Part shown: piece by piece, positions 21,776 through 34,842 of the stretch
How positions within the stretch are numbered: the first letter of the stretch is position 1
Layout: each line of letters begins with the position of its first letter
From: Flaccisagitta enflata
Taxonomy: Eukaryota; Chaetognatha; Sagittoidea; Aphragmophora
Direction: 5' to 3'
Length of the DNA stretch: 64,000 nt
Assembly: GCA_965153355.1 (NCBI GenBank)
Contig: OZ231127.1
Coordinates: 30,008,001-30,072,000, forward strand
Notes under the pieces: generated by a model
Told to the model about the DNA's origin: nothing
Seen by the model: the letters and a program-made list of their open reading frames with translations, nothing else
The model's database searches: none
Position numbers and translations under genes: made by a program

Positions 21776-22601
21776 AAAACACCGAAAATTTCGATAAATT
21801 GAGTAACAAAATTATCACGAATTGATGGAGAAACAAATGGAGCGATGAAAGGATGAAACGCCGCCACCAAAGAGTCAGGCCGCGATGCGCCGAAGCGCGA
21901 CGTGAAACTTAAAAGACCTTAAAATGAGGCTAAATGGGTGTCATTCCGATTTTATTGCAACCCCATTTAGCCCTAAAGATGTCTCATTCTCTTTTCACAT
22001 CAGTTTTTCCTCTCTCTCTATCTTTTCATTCCTTTTAGTTTTTTGTCGCAGTCACAAATTGTACCCATAAACGTGCCATCTAGAACGCTCAGGCTGGACG
22101 CACGTGACGATGATCTAATGAACTTGTTTGTTGCACACCATGTACATTACATACTTCTTTTAGACTCTTCTAGTTAGGGAGTAGTCTTGAAGGGAGAGTT
22201 TTCATTATTATTCAGGATTTCTATTGCTGGAATGTGGTACAATGTGCTTCCTCGAAAAAATCTAGAGATCAACTTGGCAGAATTACAATTACCATTGGGA
22301 CTGTCAGAAGGAGGAGACCGAAAGGAAAGAAAGCAAGGGAAAATATCCACAGAATAAAAAATAGGAGAAGGAATGATGGGTGCTGAAGGAGACGAAGATT
22401 TTGGAAGATATTGAAGAAGATTTTGGCGGAGAAAACCAAAAAAAGAGTACCAGAAAAAGGATAAAAGCATAAAAAAGTTTTGAAGAAAGTTAAACAATGC
22501 CGAAATCCTACTTGATTTCACTCCAAACCCCCATCCACAACCCCAGCCCATCCCCAACACATAAACATACACAAAAAGTATCTAGACGCTTGTTTTCCCA
22601 C

Positions 22602-22685
22602 TTTTCAACTCCGGACAGACAGACCGACGGACGGACGGATGGATGGATGGACAAAGCCTCTTTTAGAGTTGCGTGTCCGCAACTA
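22602..22685 (+). repeat. Family A 3' fragment leading into a GA tract
   Basis: GGACGGACGG tetramers lead to GAGTTGCGTGTCCGCAACTAAA, an A-rich tail, and then directly to about 40 GA units (22709-22787). It is a clear example of a GA microsatellite grown from an element tail. Confidence 0.8.
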
Positions 22686-22704
22686 AAAAGGAGAAAGAAA
22701 AAAT

Positions 22705-22708
<4 letters not shown>

Positions 22709-22786
<78 letters not shown>

Positions 22787-22787
22787 A
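22709..22787. repeat. GA dinucleotide tract
   Basis: About 39 GA units starting from the tail of the preceding element. Open frames here read as Arg-Glu or Leu-Ser repeats and are artefacts. Confidence 0.95.
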
Positions 22788-23035
22788 TCTTGATTCACAC
22801 TGAGTGCAGGCTTTTAATGATGCCATACAAATGGCAGTTTTGGAGAGAAAGAGAGAAATTCATGGGTCTTGCCTCTTGCACATTGGATTTCCCGTGGCAT
22901 GTCCATTAATTTCCTCCACCTAGGAACAATCTTAACCCCTCCGCTGTAATGAGCATTTGAGTTCGTGAGGGCACACAAAATAAAACCAACAAAATATGAA
23001 CTAAAATGAATGAAATTAGTTTTTCTGACCCTTCT

Positions 23036-23048
23036 CTGTCTGTCTGTC

Positions 23049-23110
<62 letters not shown>
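23036..23110. repeat. CTGT then CT microsatellite
   Basis: CTGT units pass into CT units. The same CTGT-to-CT transition occurs at about 26960-27072, 50450-50500 and 62864-62933. Confidence 0.95.
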
Positions 23111-23115
<5 letters not shown>

Positions 23116-23431
23116 GTTTTTTTTTGCATAGCTTGCCTCATTTTTTCGTTTGGAGAGGCCATATTTTCTTACGTCACAAGGCTGCAGATCTAAGGTTGGG
23201 TTGAAGTTATAGGGGTACCCCTGCCCGTAAATAATGGAAAATGTTATAATTGATTTAATTAGACATTCTGTTTATAATGATGAAGATGATCGGTCATTTT
23301 CGTACAACATGAGGAAATTTTTATTCACACATTTTTATTCATCATGCCGAATCTACAACCGTCCAACTTCCATTTAAAAAAATTCTGTTTATAAGGCAGT
23401 AATAAATAATTAACATAACAACATAACTTTT

Positions 23432-23611
23432 TAGTCGCGTGCCACGCGATTCTACACCCCGCTATGTCGGTCCGTCGGTCCGTCCGTCTTACTTTACTTA
23501 TTTTGTTTGTTTTTTTGCAGTCTTTGGCCTCACTGCTCCGGCCCAAGTGATCTCAAATACATCCCCTGCCCACCTGTATGCGACTGGGGTAGCCGTGTAT
23601 CTGGCCTTGTT
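23432..23611 (-). repeat. Family A element (GTCGCG stem)
   Basis: Stem GTCGCGTGCCACGCGAT at the 3' end and CGTGTATCTGGCCTTGTT at the other. The body has CACTGCTCCGGCCCAAGTGA, the long-form segment missing from the shorter copies. Confidence 0.8.
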
Positions 23612-23977
23612 CAGTCAAGAATTAGAATTAGAATTAGAATAAAGTTAGCCTAAGTAGGGAACCCTACCTAAAGAGTTCATGGAAAAGGCTGTCATAATCA
23701 TGTTACACCCCAGCATCAAGGTTGCCTTATGAATATCGAAACACTTGATTTCGCTCTTAATCTCCAGAATTTTAGAACTTAATGTTGTTCTGAACAGTTG
23801 GTTGGTGAAAGATGGGAGGGGGGGAAGGAGGAGTAGGGGGATAGAGAGTTAGGGGAGCAGGGGTAAGAGGAAGAGGAGGAGGAAAACAGTCAAATGAGCT
23901 AGCTCGTCACTTTTGGTACTTAAACCGTAACCAAGGTCGCAGTTTGTGGCGAAATATCGGTCGTCTCCATCAACGTA
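23612..23977. other. No supported gene; purine-rich patch
   Basis: A GAATTA triplet repeat (23620-23640) is followed by a G/A-rich patch (23815-23885). No exon. Confidence 0.6.
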
Positions 23978-24745
23978 CAGTATGATTTTTCTGAACTGTA
24001 ACATAAGATGAGGACATAGCACAAAAAGTAGAAGGGCTAGCTATAATCTGAAAAAAACACTTGGAAGATATGAGTTTGCAGATTTTTTTATAGAAAATTC
24101 CATGGATTTTTTCTTTTTCTTTTGATCTGATTAACGCATATGAATTGAAGGGCAGATTCTGCCAAAAAAGGCTGTTTTGTTGTGACTGTCTTTTTGTAAA
24201 TCGCTGTCATTTCTGAACCGTTTGAGCTATGGATCCCAGATTGGTCTCAAATGGAAGATATTTTGATGTTGTTTTAGGAGAAAAACAAAGATAGCGATAT
24301 TTTCAAAGAGTTATCCCGTCCAACATGAACGATTTTTTTGTTTCAGGACAAATTGTTTGCAGAATTGACTTTTAGTTGACCAAATGCATTCAAAACTCAA
24401 AAAAAGACTGTCTGTAGAGTTTTTCCCAAAAAGTACTTCATATTAGCTTTCATTTGGGACCAATCTGGCATCTGTAGCTCAAATCGTTTGGAAATGAGAG
24501 CGATTTAAAGAAAAGCAGTTCAGCCAACATCTCTACAATCTTTTCCATTTTTCCACTTTTCATAATTTCAATCCCAATTGAAAAAGTAAGATGGATATCA
24601 ATTATCTTTCTAAAAAACCCTTGGAATCGCTTAGTAAATAACTGCAAACTCTCATCTTTTAGGAGCTTCTTTCAGAATTTGGCTAGCTCTTCTAGTTTTT
24701 GCATAATGTCCTCATCTTATGTTACAGTTGAAAAAAATCATACTG
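23978..24745. mobile_element. Foldback element, 768 bp, TA-flanked CAGT...ACTG ends
   Basis: TA-CAGTATGATTTTT at the left mirrors AAAAAATCATACTG-TA at the right. Pairing includes AACTGTAACATAAGATGAGG with CCTCATCTTATGTTACAGTT, and GATATGAGTTTGCAG with CTGCAAACTCTCATC. The interior text (CGCTCTCATTTCTAAACGTT-like, TTGGTCCCAAATG-like) resembles that of the element at 12685-13301. Confidence 0.85.
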
Positions 24746-25370
24746 TATTTGCCGTCGCAAAAGTGACTCGGGGGGGAAAAAACTTGCTATAGCTTTTTAA
24801 CTGCAGTGCAAGCATGCGTTACATAAATTTCCCCGATAATGGATATAAAACTATGTGAAGTAAAAACAGACAAGTAATCGATGCCATGCTTGTCAATGTT
24901 ATTTTCCAATTCCATTTCACAATTCACACATTACGAAGCTTTGTCATTGTAAAATAATCTAGGACAAAATCTATGCATTTACGCTGTTTGAACCAAGGGT
25001 GAAAAACACAATTGACAAAGGTAAGCTTCTGTACGTGTAATTCATTTTGTTTGTCGAACCGAGTACATTTTGCCATTGATCATTTTTCCAATGAAAGATT
25101 ATCGTTTTTAGATGCGTCCTCACATCTCTATAGAAACTCTGTACGTAGCACGGCTACCCTCCGAAGGCAACATTTGTGTTTCAAAGAAGATCAAAATAGA
25201 AAAAATGTATAAATGAAAATGCAAAAATAAGTGAATAAAGATGACTGAAAAGGCTCAGATATAATATTTAAAAGAAAAATTTGCATTGATTCAGCATAAG
25301 GACCAAGTTTAGCCAATGTTACCAAATGAAAATTCGTACTTATTTTATTTTTGGTCACTGACAGGGGGCT
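24746..25370. other. No supported gene
   Basis: AT-rich. No repeat or exon recognised on either strand. Confidence 0.55.
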
Positions 25371-25510
25371 GGTTGAAATTCTAAAATGCATAGGAAATGA
25401 AAAAATGAAAAAACAAAGAACATAGTTCTCTTCCCAAATCGATTACAGAGAGAACTATGTTTTTCAAAATGCAAAATTTCCCTGTATTTGGCTTTCTTAG
25501 AATTTCAACC
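25371..25510. repeat. Stem-loop repeat, same layout as 1813-1951
   Basis: GGTTGAAATTCTAA (25371) pairs with TTAGAATTTCAACC (to 25510). The inner stem AACATAGTTCTCT pairs with AGAGAACTATGTT. The spacer GAAATGAAAAAATGAAAAAA matches the sister copy at 1813-1951. Only the stem sequences differ. Confidence 0.7.
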
Positions 25511-26225
25511 TCAGAAAATGAAAAAAAGTGTAAGCAGAAAATCGCTTAAAATCATCATTTTCTTGCTTGTTTTCATGTGAATCGCATGGTTCAAATTGCA
25601 TTTTTAGTCAGAATATGATAAAAATGTATGCACCAGCTATCCTTAGAGAAAATCTGTCCACTAAAAGCATTCCAGCTTCATTATTGTCCTGATGATGATG
25701 CAAAAAGTATTGTGAAACACTTCATTTTCCTTCATAAATTTTCCGTCGTAGGAAGGAAGATCCGTCACACGAAATTTTCAAAACGCGATTTCTGAGGTTT
25801 TCTTTTCATTTCTTTTCATGTCTCGTCATGTCTCGTACATCTCTTATGTCTCTTTTGTCTCTATTGTCTCTATTATTGGGGAGGCATGGGGGGGGGGAGT
25901 GGAGGCGTGGGCGTGGGTGTTTGGGGGTCAGAGTTATGGGGGGGGGGAGAGTGAGGGCGGGGTTGAGGGAGGAATCAGTTTATATTTTTCTCTTTATCTC
26001 AGTATCTTCATATCATTATGCTTATCCTAATATCTTTATATCCTAATGATTTGTATCTTAATGTCTTACTTCTAAAGAGGACGCATCTATTGGACATCTC
26101 TTGGCCTTGTTTATGTTAAACATGAAAATAACTAAAAGTTAACGGTTTTGTGTCCTATGTACTGTTCCATAATCAATTATTTATCATCAGGCATTGTACT
26201 TAATATGATCTCTTATAGGTTTTTG
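25511..26225. other. No supported gene
   Basis: TGTCTCTTTTGTCTC repeats (25815-25875) and a G-rich patch with runs of eight or nine G (25876-25970) lie here. The patch could form quadruplexes on the plus strand. No exon recognised. Confidence 0.6.
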
Positions 26226-26421
26226 GTCGCGTGCACGCAACTCTACAACCCGCTTTGTCCGTTGGTCGGTTGGTTGCTCGGTCGGTCGGTCATACTTTAC
26301 TTTTTTTTGTAATGATATCATTTCTTTGACCTCACTGCTCCTGCCCAAATGGTCTGGTGACCTCAAATATGGCCCCTGCCCACCCGCACGCGACTTCGGT
26401 AGCCATGTATCCGGCCTTGTT
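26226..26421 (-). repeat. Family A element (GTCGCG stem), full length
   Basis: The 3' stem GTCGCGTGCACGCAAC has one strand changed relative to GTCGCG/CGCGAC. The far end is CATGTATCCGGCCTTGTT. The body includes GACCTCACTGCTCCTGCCCA and CCTCAAATATGGCCCCTGCC. Confidence 0.8.
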
Positions 26422-26979
26422 CTATTAAGTCTTTGAACGCGACCAAAACTAATTTCTTCATCTTGAAAATCGTCCATGGCCCGATAACTTTTTAACTGTA
26501 GGTACTTTTTTGTCAGGTCATTATTTCAACAGTAAGGAGAACCAAAGAAAATAATTACTAATGAACCGTTATCAAAAATGTAGTTGTACAACTTAAAAAG
26601 AACGTCTCTCGCTGATTTTGTGCGATGCGCGTTTGTTTGCCTTTAGGCGGCAGATTTGGCGTGAATTGAATCACCTCTCAGCTCAACTCAACTCATCCTA
26701 ACTCCAATTCTCGACTCGATTCCATGCCCCTTGATTGAAATACGAGAGAGAAAGACTTGATTGCCAACATCATTACTTCCTTGTTTGTCTTGGATCCACC
26801 GTTTCTTACCATCTTTTTCTCTCGCCTCAGATCTTCGTTTCTACTACTGTCTGTTTGTCTTTCCAGTTTCTTTATGTTTGTCTGTCTGTCTCTGCCTCTA
26901 TTTGTCGCCTTTTTTTTGGCTTCGTGTCTATTTCTATGTCTTTCTATCTGCCTCTGTCCCCTGTCTGTCTCTGTCTGTC

Positions 26980-27075
<96 letters not shown>

Positions 27076-27723
27076 GTCCTAATGCTAATTTGTGTACCAC
27101 CGTCTCTTTCTCAAAGGATAACTACCTCGCTCCGTATACAGAGGAGAGATAATGATTCTCCATTGAAATTTGCCCCCAAATTTCGTCGTTGCTCTCGGAA
27201 ACCCCAGTCATCTTCATTGCCACACCCCATTTGACAAACAGCCAGAGACCCGTCACTTACAGCTCACACCGCAAATTTACCTGTTTATGGCATATATTCT
27301 AAAAGTTCGTATAAATCCCTTCATGCCCTTAAGCTTATAAACACCATACTTACTATGAAACAGTGAAATATCAGTATGACGCATTTGGGTGCTTCACTGT
27401 GAGGGCTCCGGATGAAACACCAGTTAGAGCTCCCAAGGCTCTTGTCCTTATTCTAGATTTTTGTTATAAAGTAATGTTGTCCAACTCACATAGCAAAAGT
27501 TTGGAGTATCCCTTCCCCCTACTTGGATAATGTGGAGGAGTAAAAAATCATGAAGGTGACCATTTTCCTTTTTTAAAATTCCCTTTATTTTTTGTTTTTG
27601 TTTTAGCTCTAAAGTTCCAACAGATTTCTCAGAATTCAGCAAAATCCTGTGGAGTTTTGCTAGAAAAAGGACAATCATTTGTTTTAAAAAATCATGATGT
27701 TTGCATAGGCTATGAAAGAGTTT
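26422..27723. other. No supported gene; CTGT/CT microsatellite
   Basis: CTGT then CT repeat at about 26960-27072, long enough to create three overlapping artefactual frames. The rest is apparently unique, AT-rich, without splice-flanked frames. Confidence 0.65.
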
Positions 27724-28018
27724 AACAAGCCCGACTGGGCAACAATGCGTCCGGGCTGTGTCTCTGCGAGTATTGATCATGTGACATATATGGAGAGACA
27801 GATGGACTAACAGACAAAATGAATAAGTAGTAAAGGAGGCTCTCAAAACATGTTGGTTGATCATTTGTTTCAGTATAGGATTTCACTGTGGCCAAAAACA
27901 GCCGAGAAACGCGGTTTTTACACTTGCGTTACGGACGGACCAATGGACGGATGGACCAACGGATGAACGGATGGATGGACAGACAGACCCTCTTATAGAG
28001 ATGCGAGGACGCATCTAA
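27724..28018 (+). repeat. Family B element (GATGCG stem)
   Basis: It begins ACAAGCCCGACTGGGCAACA, continues ATGCGTCCGGGCTGTGTCTC, and ends with GACGGACC tetramers and the stem-loop AGATGCGAGGACGCATCT followed by AAAAAG. A second near-full copy is at 59571-59865 and a 5'-truncated one at 39431-39640. The ends have the same architecture as family A. Confidence 0.8.
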
Positions 28019-28209
28019 AAAGGCAGATTAACAATTCTATGAAGAGTAGAAATTTGTAAAAGTTAATTCAAAGAATGTCAGCATATTGTTCTATCCCACT
28101 GCATTATGCAAATCAGGTCCTCAAAAAACAATTTTCTAACAAATGGAAGATGAATAATTTTTGATAAAAGAAAAATGGTAAGGGTTTTAAAATTGGCCAC
28201 TCCAGATTA
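28019..28209. other. Short unique stretch
   Basis: AT-rich; nothing recognised. Confidence 0.5.
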
Positions 28210-30332
28210 CAGTACGAGTATCGAAGAACTGTAAAACTCTAGGGAAGCCATATCTGCTAAACGGCTAAGATTCATTATCAAATTTTTTACCACATAATGC
28301 ACCTATAGGTCTACTATGTTGTTTAAGGTTTTGGAGCCATTCCAACAAATTAATTTTTTTTTCGCCAAAAAATCTTTTTTCAGTTTTTTGCTGATTTTGA
28401 CCACAAAAATAAGATTCAAAAAAAAAATCTTTCATATGTACGTTAGTTAAACACATTTACACAAATTTCATTTTTTGCTGGGGATTTTCCGCCAATTTTT
28501 ATAGCTATGGCACCCAAAACTCAAAAAACACAAAAAGTGGAATATTTCCTAAAGTTTTCAACAAAATTGCCTGATTTTTGGTGTGGTAGTAGTTTTAAAA
28601 GTCACTAATATGTGTGCAAAATTTCAGCTCTTAAAATAAATTTTTGTTACAAATGTGAAATTTTGAATTTTTCACAAAAAGCTATGTAGGACGATTTTTC
28701 ATCAAAAATTTTTTTTTCAAATAAAAAATTCCGTCAATTGTTATTTTTTGATATAGTTAATCACAAACTAAAAGTTTCTAAAAAAATTTTTGAACTAGCT
28801 CTTTTAGAAAAAAAATTTTTTTCTCAAAATTTGCAAAAATGACCCATTTTTTGAGGTTGAATAAAAACTGTTCCTGTTATCCGATCATCTTAATTTTTGG
28901 TGGAGTTGTTACCTGTTATCTATCCTAACTTCACCTAAAATTTCAGCTCACTGCGACAAACGGTTCCGGAAATATTGACGTTTAAAGTTTCTTTGTTAGA
29001 GCAAAATCAGCAAAATTTGCATTTTGGCCATTTTTGAGCTTGCATAAAATTTCATTTTTTCTTTCAGATACCTCCATTTTTGCTGAAGTTACTCAGGTTT
29101 AAGCATATATTCATATTCCAGAATTTCACACTTGTCAGTCAAGCCGTTCTAAGGTTAGGATGATCCAAAGTTTCAAAAAATGCCAAATTTTTCAAAAAAA
29201 CTACGATGAAAATTTTTCCAAAAAATTGAAAAAAAATCTGTTTTCAGGAGTTTTGGATCTGGGGAAATCAGTTATTTTCCTTTTGTTTTGATACCCCCCT
29301 TGAAGATCATTTTTTGAGAAATTTTTGCTTATTTTTTACCTGAAGATTTGGTTGAAAAATTGGTGTTTTTTGAAACTTTGGATCATCCTAACCCTAGAAC
29401 GGCTTGACTGACAAGTGTGAAATTCTTGAATATGAATATATGCTTTAACCTGAGTAACTTCAGCAAAAATGGAGGTATCAGAAAGAAAAAATGAAATTTT
29501 ATGCAAGCTCAAAAATGGCCAAAATGCAAATTTTGCTGATTTCGCTCTGACAAAGTAACTTTGAACGTCAATATCTCCGGAACCGTTTGTCGCAGTGAGC
29601 TGAAATTTTAGGTGAAGTTAGGGTAGATAACAGGTAACAACTCCACCAAAAATAAGATGATCGGATAACAGGAACAGTTTTTATTCAACCTCAAAAAATG
29701 GGTCATTTTTGCAAATTTTGAGAAAAAAATTTTTTTTCTAAAAGAGCTAGTTCAAAAATTTTTTTAGAAACTCTTAATTTGTGATTAATTATATCAAAAA
29801 ATAACAATTGACGGAATTTTTTATTTGAAAAAAAAATTTTTGATGAAAAATCGTCCTACATAGCACTTTGTGAAAAATTCAAAATTTCACATTTGTAACA
29901 AGTATATTTTAAGAGCTGAAATTTTGCACACATATTAGTGAATCTTAAAACTACTACCACACCAAAAATCAGGCAATTTTATTGAAAACTTTAGGAAATA
30001 TTCCACTTTTTGTGTTTTTTGAGTTTTGGGTGCCATAGCTATAAAAATTGGCGGAAAATCCCCAGCAAAAAATGAAATTTGTGTAAATGTGTTTAACTAA
30101 CGTACATGTGAAAGAATTTTTTTTGAATCTTATTTTTGTGGTCAAAATCAGCAAAAAACTGAAAAAAAATTTTTTGGCGAAAAAAAAATGAATTTGTTGG
30201 AATGGCTCCAAAACCTTAAACAACATAGTAGACCTATAGGTGCATTATGTGGTAAAAAATTTGATAATAAATCCTAGCCGTTTAGCAGATATGGCTTCCC
30301 TAGAGTTTTACAGTTCTTCGATACTCGTACTG
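28210..30332. mobile_element. Giant foldback element, 2.1 kb, arms near 1 kb
   Basis: TA-CAGTACGAGTATCGAAG starts the left arm and CTTCGATACTCGTACTG-TA ends the right. The arms (28210-29194 and about 29352-30332) stay paired throughout and differ by only a few percent by eye, with small indels. Landmarks include GCCATATCTGCTAAACGGCT / AGCCGTTTAGCAGATATGGC and CAAGCCGTTCTAAGGTTAGG / CCTAACCCTAGAACGGCTTG. The unpaired centre is about 160 bp. Frames at 28265-28456 and 29969-30226 are the same arm read in each copy and are not genes. Termini and TA target match the smaller elements, so it is probably the largest non-autonomous member of that group. Confidence 0.9.
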
Positions 30333-30435
30333 TAGGTAAAGAGGGTGAAAAGAAATAACCAACTTTTGTTATGTGAAGCAACCACATGACCCATCGTAAA
30401 CATAATTCGTACCCGATTTTTGGAGGCAAACTTTT

Positions 30436-30659
30436 TAGTGGCGGACACGCAAGAGGCTTTGTCCGTCCGTCGGTCCGTCGGTCCATTGGTCCGTGATGAT
30501 CAAGTTGAAAAGTGCGAAAACGCGCATTTTTGATGCTGCGGTTGAACTGGTCTGTGTTTGTGAGTGTGTATAGGGTGGGCGAGGGTGTGGATGGGGGTTG
30601 TATGCCCCTGCCCACCCGTCCGCAACGATATTGTGACCCTCGCGGCCACGTCACTTGTT
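30436..30659 (-). repeat. Family A element, GATATTGTGACCCT variant
   Basis: Stem TGGCGGACACGC. It ends CAACGATATTGTGACCCTCG like the copies at 19077 and 32510. Confidence 0.75.
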
Positions 30660-30689
30660 AACCTATAATTTTGTTAATAAAAAATCGCC

Positions 30690-31085
30690 TGGAAAGGCAC
30701 AGTAATTGGAGGTGACAACGGGGTGGTTTTAGAGTGACAGGTACTAATTTTTCGTGTTGGTGGGATCTGGAGCTGTGTGTATGTGAATCGGTGGTGACGA
30801 GTGATGACAAGTAATAATGGGGTGATGGTTACTAATTTTCCGCGGTGGTGGGATCTGAGGCAGTGTGTAGATGAATTCTAGGTGAAGACGGAGTAAATTT
30901 GGGGTGTAAGATTCTTGATGTAGTGATGGGATTGGAGGCAGTATGCAGGTGAATTAGTGGTTACGACAGGGATGAATTCGGGGTTAAAGGCACTTTTTTT
31001 TCGTGGAGGTGGGATCTAGGCCTAGGGTAGTGTGTATGTGAATTGGTGGTGGTGTGAACGAGTGGTGGGATCTGAGGAAGTGAAA
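30690..31085. repeat. Degenerate minisatellite, about 100-bp G/T-rich units
   Basis: Four or five imperfect units are marked by GGTGGGATCTG followed by CAGTGTGTATGTGAATTGG and GGTGACGA. The plus strand is strongly G over C throughout. Confidence 0.65.
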
Positions 31086-32409
31086 GCTGGTTGTACGATG
31101 TATGTAAAAACATTTTCCAAACTTTCCCTTTTTTCCAATATCTTTTTTCATTTTCCATCACATCCAATTTTACTTGTAAGTTGCGCTCCGTTAGAAAAGA
31201 GATCCAATGTCCGCAAAACAAACCCACCAACGCAAAGACGAGAATGGTAACGGTGCATTCTTACTATTAGCAAGCAAACTTGAGCTGCGTCACAGCGCTC
31301 AAATCCTGTAGTTAGATATTGACATTTTCTGCTTGCGAAACATGAGTTATATACAAAAATTGTTATCATATTTTTAGTAGTATAAGTGAACTGACATTAA
31401 AAGACAGCTAGACAGACGTTCCTTGTGGGAAGGTGGCCTTACAGCGAGAAAAAAACCCCGAGAAAAACAACATATTCTTGCGTATAAATGTCAAAATATT
31501 AACACAACTTTGACTTGATTGAACGGGTATCTAAAATTGAGGTCCCCATGAGTTTCCGAGATATGTTGTAGAAGAGACAAAATGCTGTCTGAAACTGTTT
31601 TTGTTTAAGATTTTCTCCGATGGTAACTTACCGTAATCATCATTTCTTTAAGCGAAGGTTAAGCATAAAAATAAAGAAAATTACAGATTCTGTTTTGAAC
31701 TGCAGAAAAGAAGACCATGCGGAGAACGATAATTTCTACACTGCTATCGTTTGAATATATTAGTCTAGATTGTATAAAAATGGATCACGGCTTAAATTTT
31801 TCTTTACAAATAGTATTGTGGATCGCTTATAAAGGGATTTCCGTCTGAAAATGACAATTGACATGATACAAAATTTTCGATACCCCATACTATAATACTA
31901 TATTTGGGCAAATTAAAACTGTGTGCCATTTCATATGGTTAATAACTCCATCTAATTTTAGTAAAATAATATCACCATTGGTTATATGATTTTACTAAAA
32001 GTAGATTTTGCTAGAAGTAGATGGTGTTGCTTTAATGGTTTTCCATATTTGAAAGTTACCAAACATCTTTTTTTTAAGACACCGAGAATTATTTGATTTT
32101 ACTGATTTTTGAAAAAAATCTCTTCACTCTATTTTTCCTTCGTTTTTTGGTGCGACAAAGCACCTCTATAACTGGCTGTACGTTAACGTTGGTCCGATTT
32201 TCTAGTTTTTCGCATTTTAGGGTAGATCAATTTTCAAAATTCCGCCATTTTTTAGTTCCCTTTCAAGGTTACTGGGCCTTGTTTGTGTTTACTGAGGTGC
32301 GGATGTTTTTTCCCATTTATGAGGAAAATAATTATATTTTCCAGAATGTAACAAACTTAGGCGCCGTTTCGGTTTATCGCCTTTAAAGAAACTGAGAGGG
32401 GAAAAAAAT

Positions 32410-32410
<1 letters not shown>
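31086..32410. other. No supported gene
   Basis: Apparently single-copy AT-rich DNA. Frames at 31148-31369 and 32093-32386 lack splice context or homology. Confidence 0.55.

Positions 32411-32471
<61 letters not shown>
32411..32471. repeat. GA dinucleotide tract
   Basis: About 30 GA units immediately upstream of a family A copy. Confidence 0.95.
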
Positions 32472-32474
<3 letters not shown>

Positions 32475-32509
32475 ACCGCTTTCCCATGCGCTGATTTTCT
32501 CGAGTTTTC

Positions 32510-32698
32510 AGTTGCGGACACATAACTTTGTAACAGGCTTTGTCCGTCCGTCAGATGGTCCGTGACAACAAGTCGAAAAGTGGAAAAACGATCGTTTTAG
32601 ATGCTTGTGGGTGGAAAGGGGATGGAGGAAAGGGTGTGGATGGGGGTTGGACGTCCCTGCCCACCCGTCCGCAGTGATATTGTGAACCCGCGTCACTG
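32510..32698 (-). repeat. Family A element, GATATTGTGAACCC variant
   Basis: Stem GTTGCGGACACATAAC, so one side of the stem is partly mutated. It ends CGCAGTGATATTGTGAACCC. Confidence 0.7.
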
Positions 32699-32759
32699 GA
32701 TACTTGATAACACTCCACTTTGATTTCTCAACGTCTATGTTATGATGAGGTGGTGTACG

Positions 32760-32796
32760 GGAAGGTACTGCCACTACTGCAATGGCAGTACCTTCC
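32760..32796. repeat. Perfect 14-bp stem hairpin
   Basis: GGAAGGTACTGCCA and TGGCAGTACCTTCC are separated by 9 bases. It is isolated, with no T-run after it, and its role is unknown. Confidence 0.8.
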
Positions 32797-32960
32797 AAGT
32801 TGTTTATGGTACAACTATAGCAGTAATCACTGTTATTTTACAATTTTAGGTCAAGAAACACTAGTTAGTTTCTGTAAGGACAACGATAGGAGATTACAGT
32901 GGTAAAAATCTTACTCCGGTACGCCCCTGGACGTTCACTATTCTTTGACGTGCTTCAAAA

Positions 32961-33115
32961 AAGGCCGGATATACGGCTACCCCAGCCGCGTACAGGTGGG
33001 CAGGGGCTGTATCTGAGGTCACTTGATCATTTGGGCAGGAGCAGCGAGATCGCAAATACCCCAAAAAAGTTAAGTGTGACGGACGGACGGACGGACCGAC
33101 AAAGCACGCGGCTAT
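32961..33115 (+). repeat. Family A element, 3' stem lost
   Basis: Starts AAGGCCGGATATACGGCTAC and runs through GGGTGGGCAGGGGC and GACGGACGG. It breaks off near GACAAAGCACGCGG without a full stem-loop. Confidence 0.7.
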
Positions 33116-33217
33116 CGTCTGCCTGTTTGTCTTCCTAACAGTTTATCTATCTCCATATCTTAGTATCTCAGACTGTCATTCTGTCCTTATGTCTTACTCT
33201 TAGTGACTCTGCCTGTC

Positions 33218-34229
<1,012 letters not shown>

Positions 34230-34842
34230 CAGTAGATGTCGTCTAGACTTGGAAATACGAGGGAAATATACGGAAATACGGGGGAAATATACGAAAATAC
34301 GGGCGAAATACAGGAAGACAAATTTATTTAATAGACTGATATTTAGAATATAGATTAATGAAAAGGATGCTTTATTGCCCATGGGTGTTTGTTGCCATGG
34401 AAATACATTTCTACGTATTTACATTAAAGTATAGATATTTTGAAAAAATTTTCAAGGGAACATTGTTTAAAGTAAAATTTGCTACAACTTTCCTACAATA
34501 TGTTCTGTAAAAATATTGCTTGTTTAGCCGTTGCTAGGGAGTGTAACCACGAGTGACAACCCTGTGATGCTTCCTAGCAACCGCCAAACAAGTGATATTC
34601 TTGCGGAACATATTGTAGGAGAGTTGCAGCAAATTTGATTTTAAACAGTGTTCCCTCAAAAAATTTCTCATAATATTGATACTTTAGCGTAAATACATGG
34701 AAATGTGTTTCCATAGCAACCAACACCCATGGTCAATAAAGCTTCCTTTTATTAGTTTATATTTGAAATATCAGTCTCTTAAATTTATTTGTTTTCCTGT
34801 AATGAATTCCCCCTTATTTCCAAGTCTAGACGACATCTACTG
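34230..34842. mobile_element. Foldback element, 613 bp, TA-flanked CAGT...ACTG ends
   Basis: TA-CAGTAGATGTCGTCTAGACT mirrors AGTCTAGACGACATCTACTG-TA. Pairing continues through CAATAAAGC / GCTTTATTG, TTGCCATGGAAATACAT and GCTTGTTTAGCCGTTGCTAGG / CCTAGCAACCGCCAAACAAG to near 34536. It lies 436 bp from the SK S1 exon. A small ladder of GGAAATACGGG units (34250-34310) decorates the left arm only. Confidence 0.9.

Noticed and set aside
28265-30226. Two frames with similar products
   Set aside because: They are the same arm of the giant foldback element read in its two orientations.
32760-32796. Hairpin as a transcription terminator
   Set aside because: No T-run follows, the setting is eukaryotic, and no gene ends there.
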